DNA of 64,000 nt from Chinchilla lanigera (lineage: Eukaryota > Chordata > Mammalia > Rodentia > Chinchillidae), in NCBI RefSeq assembly GCF_000276665.1, contig NW_004955425.1, positions 20,357,939-20,421,938 on the forward strand. Reading direction: 5' to 3'. Each line of letters starts with the position of its first letter. Positions within the stretch are counted from its first letter, which is position 1. Below the pieces are notes generated by a model. The model was not told where the DNA came from and made no database searches. It saw only the letters and a list, made by a program, of their open reading frames with translations. Of this stretch, positions 38,504 through 51,152 are shown in pieces. The translations under genes were made by a program, and so were the position numbers.

Positions 38504-38663
38504 CTGGGCACTCTGATACATTCCTCTGATCCTAGTAGGCCAAGTTGTCCATCAGAATCGAGACCCCAAGCATACACCTGGCCCTTGTCATTAAGTGCTA
38601 ATGTATGAGCTTCTCCACATGAAACCGCTACAATATTTTGGGCATCCAGGGCAACAACCTGCT
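38504..38663 (-). CDS. HERC4: HERC4 second coding exon (residues 76-129)
   Basis: The exon is 160 nt. It opens with AG, completing Glu76 from the previous exon, and ends CCC-AG, giving the first two bases of Arg129. The acceptor is ttctgttctgtag and the donor is CCCAG|gtaaca. It encodes an RCC1 repeat with SCGEAHTLAL (about 90-99) and YAWGLDSDGQLGL (106-118), the alternating C-G-x-x-H-T-x-A-L and W-G-x-x-x-x-G-Q-L-G pattern typical of the fold. It is separated from the first coding exon by a 20,285-bp intron. An ATG exists upstream in the intron, but the splice phase shows it is not a start. Confidence 0.95.
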
Positions 38664-39101
38664 CTACAGAACAGAAGCCAAGAAGAAAGACATTAATTCT
38701 AGTTTTGAATTTCCAATGAAAATAAAATATATTCAATACTCATTTTATATAAAAAGCCAAGGAAATGATTAAACAATACTAAATACAGTTATTTTGAAAA
38801 GTCTAACAAATTTATGTTTGAAATAATTTTCATTGTGGTAAAGTACAGATAACATTATATGGTGTAATCCATGCAGAATATTAAATGAGCTAAACATTTA
38901 GGGGAAGAACAGTTCATAAAGATTCTTCAGAAGTATTGTCCACTCAGAACCAGGAACAATAAAAGAGCTCAGGTTAAAAAGGGAATCATTTGAATAACCT
39001 AGGCTGTTTGATTTTTTTAACCATAAAAGTATAATAATTAACATATATAGTACACAGACAGTACTATGGAATAATTCTGAGGTCAAATAACCTGAATTGC
39101 C

Positions 39102-39230
39102 TTTTTTTTTTTTTTTTTTTGAGACAGAGCCTCACTATATAGCCCAGACTGGCCTCAAACTCACAGCAATCCTCCTGGCTTGATCTCCCAAGTGCTGGGA
39201 TTACAGATAAGCACCACCACAGCCAGCTGA
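39102..39230 (-). repeat. B1-type SINE
   Basis: T run, 'gagacagagcctcactatat', 'ctcccaagtgctgggattac' and 'gcaccaccacagccagct'. Confidence 0.9.
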
Positions 39231-39607
39231 ACTGGCTATTTTTGAGTGGAAAATCATTTGTTTACAGATCTCAGAAATAAAGCATCTATTAAATATAAGG
39301 AGCAGAGACCTGAAAGAAGAGTATGACCATAAATGATGGGTTCACTTAGGGACTGCCATTTCAACATTAGACATAAAACCTCCGTATGTTTTAAACAAGT
39401 TTTAAACACTTTAAAATACTGGTCCTTGAAAAACTGCCAGGAGCTAGTCACTGGCAAGTCAATCATACAAGTTAAATCGCTCCTCTTATCTCTTTAGTTT
39501 CCCTGAGATGTACAATGCCTGTCAGTGTTTCACTAGTCCAAGTTAAACTGGCTTTTTTTTTTTCTAAAGATGCCACTTAATTAACTTTGTTTTAGCTTAA
39601 TAAGAAA

Positions 39608-39802
39608 GCTGTTAGCTGCGGGTACTGGTGCATGCCTATAATCCTTGCAATCTGGCAGGCTGAGGCAAAAAGGATTGGACATCGGAGTCCAGCCTGGGAA
39701 ACTTACTGAGCTCCTGTCTCAAAATACAAATTGAATGGCTAGGATTGTAACTCAATATGAAGGCCCTGTGTTCAAACCTAGTCCTCCAAAAAGAAAAAAA
39801 AA
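39608..39802 (+). repeat. B1+ID composite SINE (B4-like)
   Basis: 'tactggtgcatgcctataat' head, then 'aaattgaatggctaggattg' into an ID-like end. Confidence 0.75.
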
Positions 39803-40499
39803 AGCAAGGAAGCTGTTTTACTGTCTTCAATAACTAAAAACCTTGTGTTGGAAGTGATTAAAACTGGATCACAGTCAGGATTTCTTGGCATATGTCAACT
39901 CAGTTTACAAACGTTGCTGTTTAATAATAAAACAGACAGCATTAAGGAGACTGACATTCTTGCATATAGAGCAATTCAAGTATTTTCTGCATTACAATCT
40001 CGCATTTCCGAGTAGATTAGCCCCAGATAGACTGTAGGAAACTGTACAACACTAATGATGTATCATTTTAAGTACTTACCTCAAAGTACTATTAAGTTCC
40101 TAATTCCTAAGGCTAGTGACTAGCCATTACACTAATTTCTCAAATTTTGTATATATTTTTATGTTTTTATAAAATTACATTGTCGAAACACAAAAACAAA
40201 AAAGGAAAATAAGATATACTGTCCCAGAAAAGATCAAGAAAAAGGATTTAAATAATCTGCTTGACTCAACAGTCCTATAAATCTTAATTATGCAGAAAAA
40301 AGTTACAACATACAGTATAAAAAAATGCTACCTCTCACAGAGGCTTCCATAATACAATCTTCAAAATGAGGCAGGATTAAAAAATAATAATAAAAAGGAC
40401 ACAAGGAAAATCAGAATTTGAAAATTGTAACTAAAAACTTAAAACCTTCAGTTTAAGGACAAAAAACTTACTCAAACCTTTTTCTTTTCCAGGAAAGTC

Positions 40500-40990
40500 A
40501 CTCAACAAAAATTGTCCTGAGGGCCTTGAAGCCTGAAAAGTGGGCTCTGGTCTGCGCTTTTCATCTGTGAATTGTACGTCCTCCTACAGGCGTCCTTCCG
40601 CAAGGAAGCAGCACCACAGCAGGGCAGCACATCTCAACTTTATACGACAACAGTTCACACAGAACACAGACCACCACATGGGCAACCAGACAGAAATACA
40701 AACCCAAGGTCACCCACCCCTAAGGTCCCGAAATTATACCCAACTCTGGATCATGAAGTACCTCCCTTTCTCTTGAGACCCACACTCTATTTCTTTGAGT
40801 GTGTACTTTTAAATTTCTGCCTAATAAATCCCTTTATGCCCCCCTTACTGATGTGCCCTGAAAATTCTTTTTCCAAGTTGGGAGTCAGCGAATCTGCAAA
40901 CTTATTCTATGGGTAAGGCAGGTTTCGGTTTCCCATCTCTACTTGGGAACCTCCTTGGCCCCGGTCCCAGGAAGAGGGATGGTATGTAAA
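40500..40990 (+). mobile_element. LTR-like sequence, unassigned
   Basis: A CT-rich block, an AATAAA at about 40824, then 'ctgatgtgccctgaaaattc' and 'ggtttcggtttcccatctct' recall the U3-R-U5 layout of a class I LTR. No family could be named. Confidence 0.3.
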
Positions 40991-42065
40991 CACCAAGGCA
41001 GAGATAGGCAGTGTAAACCTAAGTAATGACCCAGACCACCATCAACTAACAAAGGAGCAGCTGTGGCTATACCTAGACAAAAGGGAGTTCCACTCAAAGA
41101 CTGTTACGAGAGACAAAGAAAGGCATTATTTAGTAGTAGAGGTGTCAATTCACCAGGAATACTAAGTATACATACGTATGCTCCCAAAACTGAAGCATCA
41201 CAATAGGGAGCAAATATTAATGGACATGAAGAAAAAGGTTCTGCAATCTCCTTTCAACAATGGCTAAATCAACCATACATAAAATTTACAAGGAAATACT
41301 GGATTTGAACTGAACTTTAAACATAACAGTCTACATATAAATAGTAAACATACACAGAACTTTTCATCCAAAAGCATAATATATTTTCTTTTCCAGTGCA
41401 CATCAAACATTCTCCAGGTTAGACCAAACAATATGGCAGGCACAAAATAAGTCTTAAGAAACTCAAGATTTAAAACATGTCTGGTATTTTTTTATACTGT
41501 AACTATATGAAACTAGAAATCAGTAACAGGAGTAATTTTGGAAAATTTACAAATATGTGTAAACTAAACAACATGCTCCTGAATAACCAATGGGTTAAAG
41601 AAGTAATCAAAAGAAAATCTAGAACATGTCTTAGGACGAACGACAGTGGAAACCCAACCTATTAAAACTCATGGGATATAACAAAAAAATTTCTAAAACA
41701 AAGTTTCTATCAATAATATCTGTATTAGAAAAATAAATCCCAAATAAACAGCCTAGGATTATGCCCCAAGCAGTTAGAAAAAGAACTAAATGCAAAGTTG
41801 GAAGGAAAATAAAAATAAAGATCAGAACGAAAATAAATAAAACAGAGAACACAAAAGCCATAGAAAAAGAGCAATAAAATTGAGTTGGTTCTTTGAAAAA
41901 CCAAACAAAATTGACAACACCTAGCTGGGTTAACTAAGAAAAGAAGATTCAAATAAGTAAAATTAGGTATGAGAGTGGATGTGTCAGAAATAAAAAGATT
42001 CATAGGTATATTACAAACAAAGCAGATGACAAAAAGTGGATAAATGGAAAAGCAACTGTATCAAA

Positions 42066-42221
42066 ATTCAATTGATGCCACATATGGTGATGCACACCCG
42101 TAATTCCAGCATTTGGGAAGCTGAGGAAGGAGGACTGCCGAGGCCAGCCTAAACTACATAGTGAGTGAAAAGCCAGCCTGAATTGTACAGCAAGACCTTG
42201 TCTCAAAAAAAAAAAAAAAAG
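42066..42221 (+). repeat. B1-type SINE
   Basis: 'cacccgtaattccagcattt', 'ccttgtctcaaaaaaaaaaa'. Confidence 0.85.
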
Positions 42222-42239
42222 ATTCAATTGAGATGAAAT

Positions 42240-42585
42240 ATAGATAGTGCCCAACTCAGGAAGGTTCGATTTAGGATTTTTTTAACTTTATGATGGTACA
42301 AAAGTGACTCATATTCTGCAGAAACTAAACTTTGTATTTTGATTTTTTTCCTTGCAAGCCCAGCGATCTTTTATGATGCTGAGCATGGCAGACAGCTGCA
42401 GCTCACCTTCAGCCACACAGTTGTGAAAGTTCCTAAGCAACATTCCACAGTGTCCTGTGTCGATAAACTATGACGCTCAACAGGTTTGGTATATACTAAA
42501 TCCATTTCTACCATGATACTTTCAACTTTTGAAAAGATACACTTTGGGAATATATACACATCGTAAGTCAAGGAGCACCTGTAAT
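42240..42585. mobile_element. Short non-autonomous DNA transposon (Tigger-like)
   Basis: It opens 'caactcaggaaggttcgatt' then 'ttatgatggtacaaaagtga', and ends 'catcgtaagtcaaggagcac'. The ends are imperfect inverted repeats, as in old Tigger-type elements. It splits the host L1. Confidence 0.5.
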
Positions 42586-43264
42586 TTAGCTTGAACAGCA
42601 ATAACAACTTAAAAACCTTCCAACAAGACAGTTTCACAGCTGAATTCTGCTGAATATTCAGAGAATTATTACTAATACTTTTTAAACTCATGCAAAAAAC
42701 ACAGAAGAAATCCTTCCAAACACATTTTACAGTGCCAGCATCACCTTGATATTACACCAAAGACAAAGGAAAAGAAAAGAAAACTACAGGCCAAGCCTCC
42801 AGTGGACATCAATATAAAAACCCCCATAAAATAACGTATCAAATTCAACAACACTTCAAAGAGATTACACATCATGAGCAAGTACGATTTATCCTTAGTG
42901 TGCAAAGCAGGACTGGGTGTTCAGCTCAGAAGTAAAGTACTCCGGGCGTAACAAACCAATCAATGTGACACATCACATTCATTGGTGATCATATCAATGC
43001 AGAAAAAGCACTAAAACTCAGCATGGCTCCTGCATGAAAATGTAAAAGTCAAAATACAAAAACTAAACTGCTCAATATAATCTGGGGCATTTATGAAAAC
43101 TCCACAGCTAGGACCATCATCAGTGACCCAAAAAGAGTTTTCCTGAGATACAGTAGAAGGCAGGAAGGCTCACTCTCCCCATTTTTTTTCAACATAGTAA
43201 TGAAGTACTAGCAACAGTGATTAGGTAAGTAAAAAATAAATAAGTAAACGAAAGGCATCAATTA

Positions 43265-43280
43265 CACACACATACACACA

Positions 43281-43314
<34 letters not shown>

Positions 43315-43315
43315 G
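43265..43315. repeat. (CA)n microsatellite
   Basis: About 50 bp of CA repeats with a few ATA interruptions. Confidence 0.95.
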
Positions 43316-43914
43316 TTAAGACCTAATAAATCCTTCAGTCAAGCTGCAGAATATAAAATCAAAATACAGAAATCAATAGCATTTCTATACACAAATAATG
43401 AACAAAAAAGAAAGAAAACAATCACATTTATGGTAGCATCAACAAATTTTTAAAAATGCATAGGAATAAATTTAACCAAGAAGGGAAAGATTTGTACACT
43501 GAAAACAATATGAACATTGATTAAAATAAACTGAAGATGACAAAAATGATGGAAAGATATCTCATGTTGATGAAGAATTAATAAAAATACTGATGAAATG
43601 ACCATACTACCAAAATATAGATTTAACACAACTGCTATCCCAAAAAAATCTAATGGCATTCTTCATAGAAGAAACAACTCTACAGGTAATGTGGACCCAC
43701 ACACAAAAAGATAACCACCAAAGCAACATTGAGAAAGAAAAAGAGACACCATCCACGTTGGAAGTGTCTCAAAATTATACTATGAAGTTTTAGAAATCAA
43801 AACAGTATGGCACTGGAATAAAAGCCAAACACAAAAGCCAACGGAACAGAACAGAAAGCCCACTGATTCTGATATGAGCTGTGGATTTTTCATAAATGCC
43901 CCAGATTATGTTGA

Positions 43915-44050
43915 ACAATTTTCTTTCTGTAACTTGACTTTTACGCTTTCATGAAGAAACCATGCTGAGTTTTGTCAAGTGCTTTTTCTGCATCAATTGA
44001 GATGATCATCTGTTAACGTGACACGTCACACTGATTTATGTACACTACAC
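43915..44050 (-). mobile_element. L1 ORF2 fragment, inverted
   Basis: 'gctgagttttgtcaagtgct' and 'ctgcatcaattgagatgatc' are antisense L1 ORF2. The same ORF2 segment occurs in sense orientation at 42955-43030. Confidence 0.7.
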
Positions 44051-44114
44051 AAACAGGATAAATGCATTTTGCGTAAAGACATGTGCCTAACTCTTTTGGA
44101 GGCCAGACACAGAA

Positions 44115-44205
44115 TGTTATGGTTTGGATCTAAAATGTCCCCCAAGCCTCGTATGCTCATAGGTGGGCCTTTTGGGAGGTGACTGGATTATGGGAGTATT
44201 TACAA
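44115..44205 (+). mobile_element. MaLR-type LTR, 5' end only
   Basis: 'gttatggtttggatctaaaa' and 'tgtcccccaagcctcgtatg' match the start of MaLR LTRs. Confidence 0.55.
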
Positions 44206-44764
44206 GTTCTTACCCTTTTACGTGCTATATTTACATACAGTTGGAATACGTGAATACATGTAATATATATACACACACATATACACATATGTATCATTTA
44301 ACTCTCATAACACCATACGATGGGTGTACAATCAACCCTACTTCACAGGTAAAAGCAATAAACCATAAATATTTTCTACTTTACTGAACTGTTATCTTTT
44401 TCTTTTCAAATATAACAAGGTCTTGTTTTTGTTTTCAGAATATACTTATAATTTCATAAATACTTATAGTTTTTAATATTTTTCTTTTGAATTTTTACAG
44501 AAGGGACGAAAGCATAGGACAGAGATGATATTTCAGCCAGAAAATTGTAAGACTGAAGGGGAAATATGCCTTAAAAAGATTAATGTGGAATTTATAAGAA
44601 TAGATGAAAGCAGGAAATCAGAAAATTGACTCAGTTCTTGTGTAGACTAGAAACGGACTAATTACAATGAAAACAAGGAATTTTAGACAGAGACAGGAGG
44701 AAACTAAGGCCCCTAGAGTTAAAGTAATGAGCTGAAAATCACACAGCCAGAAAAGGACAAGAGA

Positions 44765-44905
44765 AACCAGACATGGTGGCTCAAGTGTGTGATCCCAGCA
44801 ACTCTGGGAAGCAGAAGCAGGAGGATCTCAAGTTCAAGCTTAGCCTGGGCAGGGGATGCAGCTCAGTATGAACATCCTAGGTTCAATTTCCAGTAGCCCC
44901 CCAAT
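44765..44905 (+). repeat. B1+ID composite SINE (B4-like)
   Basis: 'accagacatggtggctcaag' head and 'gggatgcagctcagtatga' ID-like tail. Confidence 0.75.
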
Positions 44906-45480
44906 GCAAGAAAAAGCCAAGACAAGAGTTAATGAGAAATCACAAAATTTTGCAACTGAGTCAATGTTGGTACCATAAGCAAGGAAACAAACCCTAAGTG
45001 AATCTAAAATGTGAATCTAGGTGAGTTCAAGTAGCACCACCAAGGACGAGTTGTTTCTGCACTGTGTTCTGGAGAGATGGAGACAGGCTAATCACCTGAC
45101 TCACAGTGACTGCCATTTTAAAGGTGCACAACTTACCAGTTTTAAAATTTCAGACATATGTATCTTTCATGACTTTCTTGATGTATACATTTATTCTACT
45201 GTCCGGTGCCATATGAACAGTGGCTATATTGTTTTATTAGTAAAGTATTTATATATCAAACAAAAATTTTACTCAGATTGGTATGGGGGAAAAACTACAA
45301 ATGAAAAATAATGGGAATGTATAATGAAATGCATTTAATTTAAATGTTAAGACCATTTGGGAGGGACAGGGAAAGGTTTAATAATATTTTAGTGCTCATT
45401 CCTCAAAATATCAAATATACAAACTATACCTTATAATTATTCATCCTCAAATAATCTATTAAAATCAATGACCAACTTAC

Positions 45481-45551
45481 TTCCATCACTGATATGCTTC
45501 TCACAAGAAAAAAAGCATCTTTAATTCTCTTATCTCTATCGTATTTTAAAT
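45481..45551 (-). other. Candidate exon of unknown gene or isoform
   Basis: The minus strand shows a strong acceptor (actcttttactttcag), 71 nt, then the donor GGAA|gtaagt. Only one frame is open: two bases, then 23 codons (LKYDRDKRIKDAFF...). It continues exactly in phase from the candidate exon at 53587-53707. No family was recognised and it is not part of known HERC4. It could be a chance splice-site pair. Confidence 0.3.
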
Positions 45552-45879
45552 CTGAAAGTAAAAGAGTATCATCCATTTTTCTTGCTCTAATATATCATCA
45601 CCAAAAAATGCTTAAAATTTTGGTAATCTTGAATAAGAGCTCCAACAAGGTCATAATAAAAGCCTAAAGGCAAAAAAGTATTTCTTTCCCTACCACAATG
45701 GCAGAGACACAGCAAAGACATTTGTTTGTTGAATAATTGCCTGAACTTCAGCTATAAACAGAGACAGCCAATGTGTATCCGGAGGAAAGAGGTTTCTAAA
45801 AAGGATGATATAAAAGGCATTAGGCAAATATATAAAGAGTACAATGCCCCCATTAGCGTAAGGCAGACCTAAATTATTT

Positions 45880-46154
45880 ATTTTTGGTTTTTGGGGGTGG
45901 TTTTTTTGAGCCAGGGTCTTGCTGTATAGTTTAGGTGGGGCTTGAACTATGTAGCCCAGGCTGGCCTAGAGCTCGAATTCGCAGCAATCTTTCTGCCTGA
46001 GGCACCACCACACCCAGCTCAAAACCTAAATTTAAGTTCTTACTCCAACATTAATAAATTTTTTGGGCTGGGGAGATAGCTCAGTGGCACAGAACCTGCC
46101 TGGTAAGCTCAAGGTCCTGAGTTTGATTCCCAATCCAAAAAAAAAAAAAAAAAA
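45880..46154. repeat. B1-type SINE (-) followed by ID-type SINE (+)
   Basis: 45880-46020 is an antisense B1 (ccaccacacccagctc end). 46069-46154 is an ID with 'gctggggagatagctcagtg' and an A tail. Confidence 0.85.
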
Positions 46155-46419
46155 TAGTAATAATAATAATAGTAACATTCTCCTTTAAGTAAACCTGTGT
46201 CAAACTCTCCCCACATGACAGCATTGCTGTTTGCACTCCATGGGCTACCTCACGTAAGAACCATCCTTGATATCCGTGTGATTGTTCTACTTTTACAGAA
46301 AACAAGACACACAGAGGGTAAGCCATGTGCCAAAGATAAGATAAAAACAAACAACAGAGAAGGGCTTGTGTTCAAATTCCAGAACCTGCCTTTTCAAAAA
46401 AAATTTAATAGCTTACATA

Positions 46420-47560
46420 TTTACATTGTTAAAAAGGTACACAATGAAAGATCTATCACTGGTGTCTTCCACCAACCTACCTGTCATCTTTTCTCTTCCC
46501 ACCTCTGCACAGAGTAACCCATGTTATTAGCTGTATGCATCTAAGGTTTTTAAAATGTATCTAAAAGTAGTAAATACAAATGTCTATTTTCCTTCTGATT
46601 TACTGGAAGTAATTTTCTATACAATATTTCTGCACTGCTCTTTTTACTCAATGTGTATTAGAGATTTTCCTTTATTAGTCCATAAAAAACTCCTTCATCC
46701 TTTTCACATTTATATAGCATCACATTTTATTGATTGGATGGACCACAATTTACCAGTTTCCAAAGAAGACACTAAGGTTATTTCTAAGGTCTTGCCACTA
46801 TACACAGTGTTGTAATATATCCTATTTTGTACAAATACAAATACAGCTGTTAAATAATTTCCTGAAATTGGGACTTCCTAGATAAAAAGAATACATGCAC
46901 CTGTAATTCTGATATATGCTGGCAAATTACCCCTGCAGGGGTTCTCAATTTACACTCATACAAACAACTTACAAATGCTTGCTTTTTGATAATTTTACAT
47001 TACAGTTTTAACAAAACTAAGATTATTTACCTATGTGAAAAAAATGGTACCTCACTGTACTGTTTTGCATTTCTTTTAGAATGAATACAGTTAAATAGGA
47101 TTCATTTGTTTAAAAATAATTTGTACTTCCTTTTCTGTAAACTCCGTTTCACAATCTTTGCCCATTTTGCTATTGGATTACTTCTTTATCTCCATTTCTC
47201 GGAGTGCTTTACATCAGGGAAATTATATAATATGAATGTTTTTCCATTTGTATTTTTAATTTTGACAGTGATTTCTACCTACAATTATTTTACTTTTATT
47301 TAGTCCATTTTCTTCTATACCTGCTAACATTTTAGTAGGAAAGGCTTTCCTGACTCCATAATGAACAGATTTGCCCATGTTTTCTTCTAGTACTTTCATG
47401 TGCTTTTACATTTAAATATGTGATTCACTGAGAACTTATCTAAGCATTTACATGGAGTGACAAATTAACCCACCATTGTTATTTTTCAGATGACACTCCA
47501 ACCTACTTTAAGATCATTTACTGAGCAGTTCGTGGTCCCTACCTAAATCTTTTCCATGAC
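46420..47560 (-). mobile_element. Old L1 3'UTR and ORF2 end
   Basis: Antisense blocks resembling an old L1 3' region: 'acactaaggttatttctaag', 'gctggcaaattacccctgca', 'ttacactcatacaaacaact' and 'tcacaatctttgcccatttt'. Diverged; limits approximate. Confidence 0.6.
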
Positions 47561-47829
47561 TTCAGATGACATGGGCTTATATCTTGGCTCTAAAATTGTT
47601 TTATGAGGCGCCTCTACTTATTAAAGTTTTAAAACTAAATTGGCTAAAATCAAATTTAATATATCCCACTGCTCTTATTTCTGTTTTCCTCAGTAGTTTG
47701 TGAACTTGAAAATTTGTCCAGTCACAACCCCACAAAAAGCTTGGTATTTTTATTATGACCACATTAAATCTGTAAATTAACTTGAGAAAACTGACTGGTG
47801 TCCCAAACACAAATTTGGTTTTAAGTTCC

Positions 47830-48245
47830 TCAGTAGGACTTTCAGTTCCTCCTCAGAGTTCTCATTAGTCCATTCCTGGGTTCTCTCTAGTTCTCTCCCT
47901 CCTCCCGGCCCCCTCTGCTTTCCTGCCTCGGAGCCACCCGGGCACGGGCTAAACCCTCTCGGTCAAACTAAACTGGGCATGGCGGTGCACACCTGGAACC
48001 CAAGCACTTGGGAGGCTGAGACACAAGAACTGCCAACAGTTCAAGACCAGTCTGGGCTCCACAATGAGTTCAAGGCCAGCCTAAACTACATAGTGAGATT
48101 CTGTCTCAAAACAGACATGTGCGTGCACATGCACATGCACACATGCGCACACACACACACACAACTGTGAGCCAAGATAAACCTCCATCCTTTAAGTCCT
48201 GAGTGTTGGGTATTTTGTTCCAGCAACGAGAAAGTGACTAATAAA
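47830..48245 (+). mobile_element. MaLR-type LTR with a B1 inserted
   Basis: A CT-rich head (47860-47960) and the tail 'gtgagccaagataaacctcc...gcaacgagaaagtgactaat' are LTR. Between them sits a B1-type SINE (47969-48160) with a CA-rich tail. Confidence 0.6.
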
Positions 48246-48294
48246 GATATCTTTCCTAATCTTGTTCCAATCAACTTTTGACTCCACTAAGTAC

Positions 48295-48460
48295 TTTTAC
48301 TCTGGCAAGTTATTTAAACTCTTGAAGTCTTATTTTCCCCACCTATAAAACAGAGTAAATACAGACTTTGGAGGGTAGTTTTAAGACTTTTGCATAATGT
48401 GTAAAGGAATCGGCACAGTACCGGGCACATAATGGTAGCTACTATTATTATTATTTTTTA
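48295..48460 (+). repeat. MIR SINE
   Basis: 'ctggcaagttatttaaactc', 'cccacctataaaacagagta' and 'ccgggcacataatggtagct' match the MIR 3' two-thirds. Confidence 0.75.
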
Positions 48461-49305
48461 ATATCAGCATTATAGTGTTTAAATACCATTAAAAATAATT
48501 CATCATTAAATTTTTCTCCACTAACATAGTTCATTACACTGCCAAAGTAATTTCTAAATGTACTTTCTTCCTTATTCCCAGTTGAAGAGAATCATTCCCT
48601 CAATCCAATGTATAAATACATTCAAAGGTAATGCCAACCAGTCAGGGTTTTGCCTCAGTAAGTGTAGGTTCCTAAGGTTCATTCCTGTTGGACAGCCTAG
48701 TTATGAAATCTACAGCTGAATAATACTTGGATTAATTGATAAGTACTTGGGATTTATTGTGGGAAGTAATCTGAGCTCTATTTTACTCATAATATTATCC
48801 TGAAAAAAATCAAAACTTTCAAAAACTAATAGATGAAGTAACTAAGCCTTCCCCAGACATTTTCAGATGCTCCTAATGCTGCTTCTTAGACCCTCTTTTG
48901 CCTTGCCCCAGGGCTCCCACCTCTTCCAGCTCCCTGCCACAGGGAACGTACTTCAGTACACACCCCTTTATAGTTATAATCACTTCAGCTATCAAAAGCA
49001 ACCTGCATCTATGTTATTGTCTCTTGTGACTTTAAAAGCTTTTTTTAGGGCCCAAAATAAAAAAAAACTTTGCAGTAATCCCTGGAAGGAAGATGAAGTC
49101 AAGCATAGTATGTAATAATGCTATGTCAGCTAAACAAGAACAAGCAAATAAACTATTAATGAAACTCAAATGATCAGGCTATCAGATGGCACTCAGTAAA
49201 TATTTTCATTTTATCAGTACATAAACACTCATGTTCACAAAACAGATGAAGTAGGCAACCATTCAGGTTACCTTAGATTTATCACCAGGTACTTTAAAGT
49301 CTCCC

Positions 49306-49483
49306 AAGCCGGGCGTGGCGGCTCATGCCTGTAATCCCAGCACTCGGGAGGCTGAGGCAGGAGGATCACTGTGAGTTCGAGGCCAGCCTGGGCTACAAAG
49401 TGAGCTCAAGGTCAGCCTGAACTGTATAGCGAGACCCTGTCTCACAAAAGACAAAAAAAGAAAGAAAATAATAAAAAAAAAAG
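49306..49483 (+). repeat. B1-type SINE, well preserved
   Basis: 'gccgggcgtggcggctcatg', 'cagcactcgggaggctgagg' and both copies of the internal duplication. CpGs are retained, so it is relatively young. Confidence 0.95.
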
Positions 49484-49630
49484 TTTCCCAAAAGCACAAA
49501 ATTAAATATTGTTAATGCATTATTAATTACTTCAAAAGTTGGAACACAGAGAAATTCATAGTGGGAATGTGAGCCCACTAACAATAAAGCAAAACTAAAA
49601 ACATTTCATGCATTTAACCTTGATTTTCTC

Positions 49631-49708
49631 TCCACTTAACAGTAGTAAATTCCTTATTCCTTAAATTCCTCCACTTAACAGTAGTAAATTCCTTAAAGTA
49701 AGGAATTT
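49631..49708. repeat. Two tandem copies of a 39-bp unit
   Basis: The first 26 bases at 49631 recur exactly at 49670 (tccacttaacagtagtaaat...); the unit repeats with a 39-bp period. Confidence 0.9.
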
Positions 49709-50548
49709 CACAATAGAATTTATCTCACCAGAATCTTCTCTCCTCCTAGAACAAAGCAGAGTTAACATTCCTTCTCTTCCTAGATTCCCTATTTCTGTTC
49801 ATCAGTGGTGACACCCAGGATCACACCTGAGTCTTTCTAGTGCACTCTGACTCACTTCCATCTTCCAGTAGTTATCAAAGTCTATCTCTTCTATCTCCCT
49901 GTTCTCTCCTTCACCTAAAGAACTACAATCACTGCCTAATTTTTTTAATCCCTAAATTTTCTCCTCTATAACCCTTTCTTTATATAACCCATAATTCACA
50001 GTACAAGCTAGTAGTGTATTTCTACAATATGACCTAACTTTCCTGCTCAGTGTTCTCAAACATTTCAGTTAATGGAGTGCTACACTCTCCACAGGCAACA
50101 GCACTCACGTCTGTGCGTGCACCCTTCAACACTGAGCAAACCCTACACGCATTTCTATCGCGTGCCCGTTTCACCTTCCAGCAACCTTTATATGACACTC
50201 ATCAATGTATCCAAAATCTGACCAAATATATCTTTAAAACTTTCATTTATAAATTATCTTCTTTTGATTACATTAACTTTGTAAAATGAACTACAACTGT
50301 GTTAGTATTGTAAAATAAATTCAGTAATCATTCCTTCTAGAGCTGTTAAAATTAAAGGTGTTCTTTTTCCTAAAGAAACTGAAATGCAGAATAAAAAATA
50401 AATGGGTATACATACTTATGGTAGCATTAATCTGGAAATAAATTACAAAATATATATTTAAATAAATTTTGGTACACCTAAAAGATGAAATGTTAAATCC
50501 TTCACAGTATCCTTTAATATTATTTTAGAACATGAGAAAATGCTTATT

Positions 50549-50694
50549 CAATTACTAATGAAAGGGGCTGGGGATTTAGCTCAGCGGCAAAAGCGCCTGC
50601 CTGGCAAGTGCAAGGTCGTGAGTTTGGTTCCCGGTACCGGAGAAAAAACAAAAAAAAAACAAAACAAAACAAAAAAAAACAATTACTAATGAAA
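50549..50694 (+). repeat. ID-type SINE with 15-bp target-site duplication
   Basis: The body begins at about 50564. It is flanked by identical caattactaatgaaa at 50549-50563 and 50680-50694, with a CA3-5-type A-rich tail. A clear recent insertion. Confidence 0.97.
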
Positions 50695-50806
50695 AAAGGT
50701 TGATACACAAGAACACAGTCCAATGTACAATCAACAAGATGAATACAGAAAAGGTTCCTCATGGTAATAGCACTTATCTATGCATGATGACATTCTAGTT
50801 AATATT

Positions 50807-50809
<3 letters not shown>

Positions 50810-50852
<43 letters not shown>

Positions 50853-51152
50853 GGGGGGTACATAAGAGTCTCACTATCTAGCCCATGCTGGCCTAGAACT
50901 CACAGAGATCCTTCCACTTCAGTCTCCCAAATGCTGAAATTGCAGGTGTGAGACACCACACCCAGTATTTTCTTTTTTTGCAATAATGTACTGGGGACTG
51001 AATTCAGGGCTTTTGTGTTGTGTTATATCCCCTACCCTTTTTATTTTGACACAGGATCTCACTAAATTGCCAGGCAGGACTTGAATTTACAATCTTCCAA
51101 CCACAGCCTCCCAAAGTGCTGGTACTGTAGCTGAGCTGCCATCGTGCCTGGT
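50810..51152 (-). repeat. (TA)n run followed by antisense SINE pieces
   Basis: About 40 bp of TA (50810-50849), then antisense B1-like (50850-50972), an ID-like piece (50980-51045) and another B1-like piece to 51152. Confidence 0.75.

Larger units (their letters stand above)
41030..43870 (+). mobile_element. Old L1 ORF2, interrupted
   Basis: 'gaaatcagtaacaggagtaa' and 'aacatgctcctgaataacca' (41520-41590), then after two insertions 'acagctgaattctgctgaat' (42640) and 'agtactagcaacagtgatta' (43210). A B1 at 42066-42221 and a DNA element at 42240-42585 lie inside it. Confidence 0.75.

Noticed and set aside
40070..40220. Strong minus donor TTGAG|gtaagt at about 40075 as another exon
   Set aside because: Every frame upstream to the nearest AG contains stops and the acceptors lack pyrimidine tracts.
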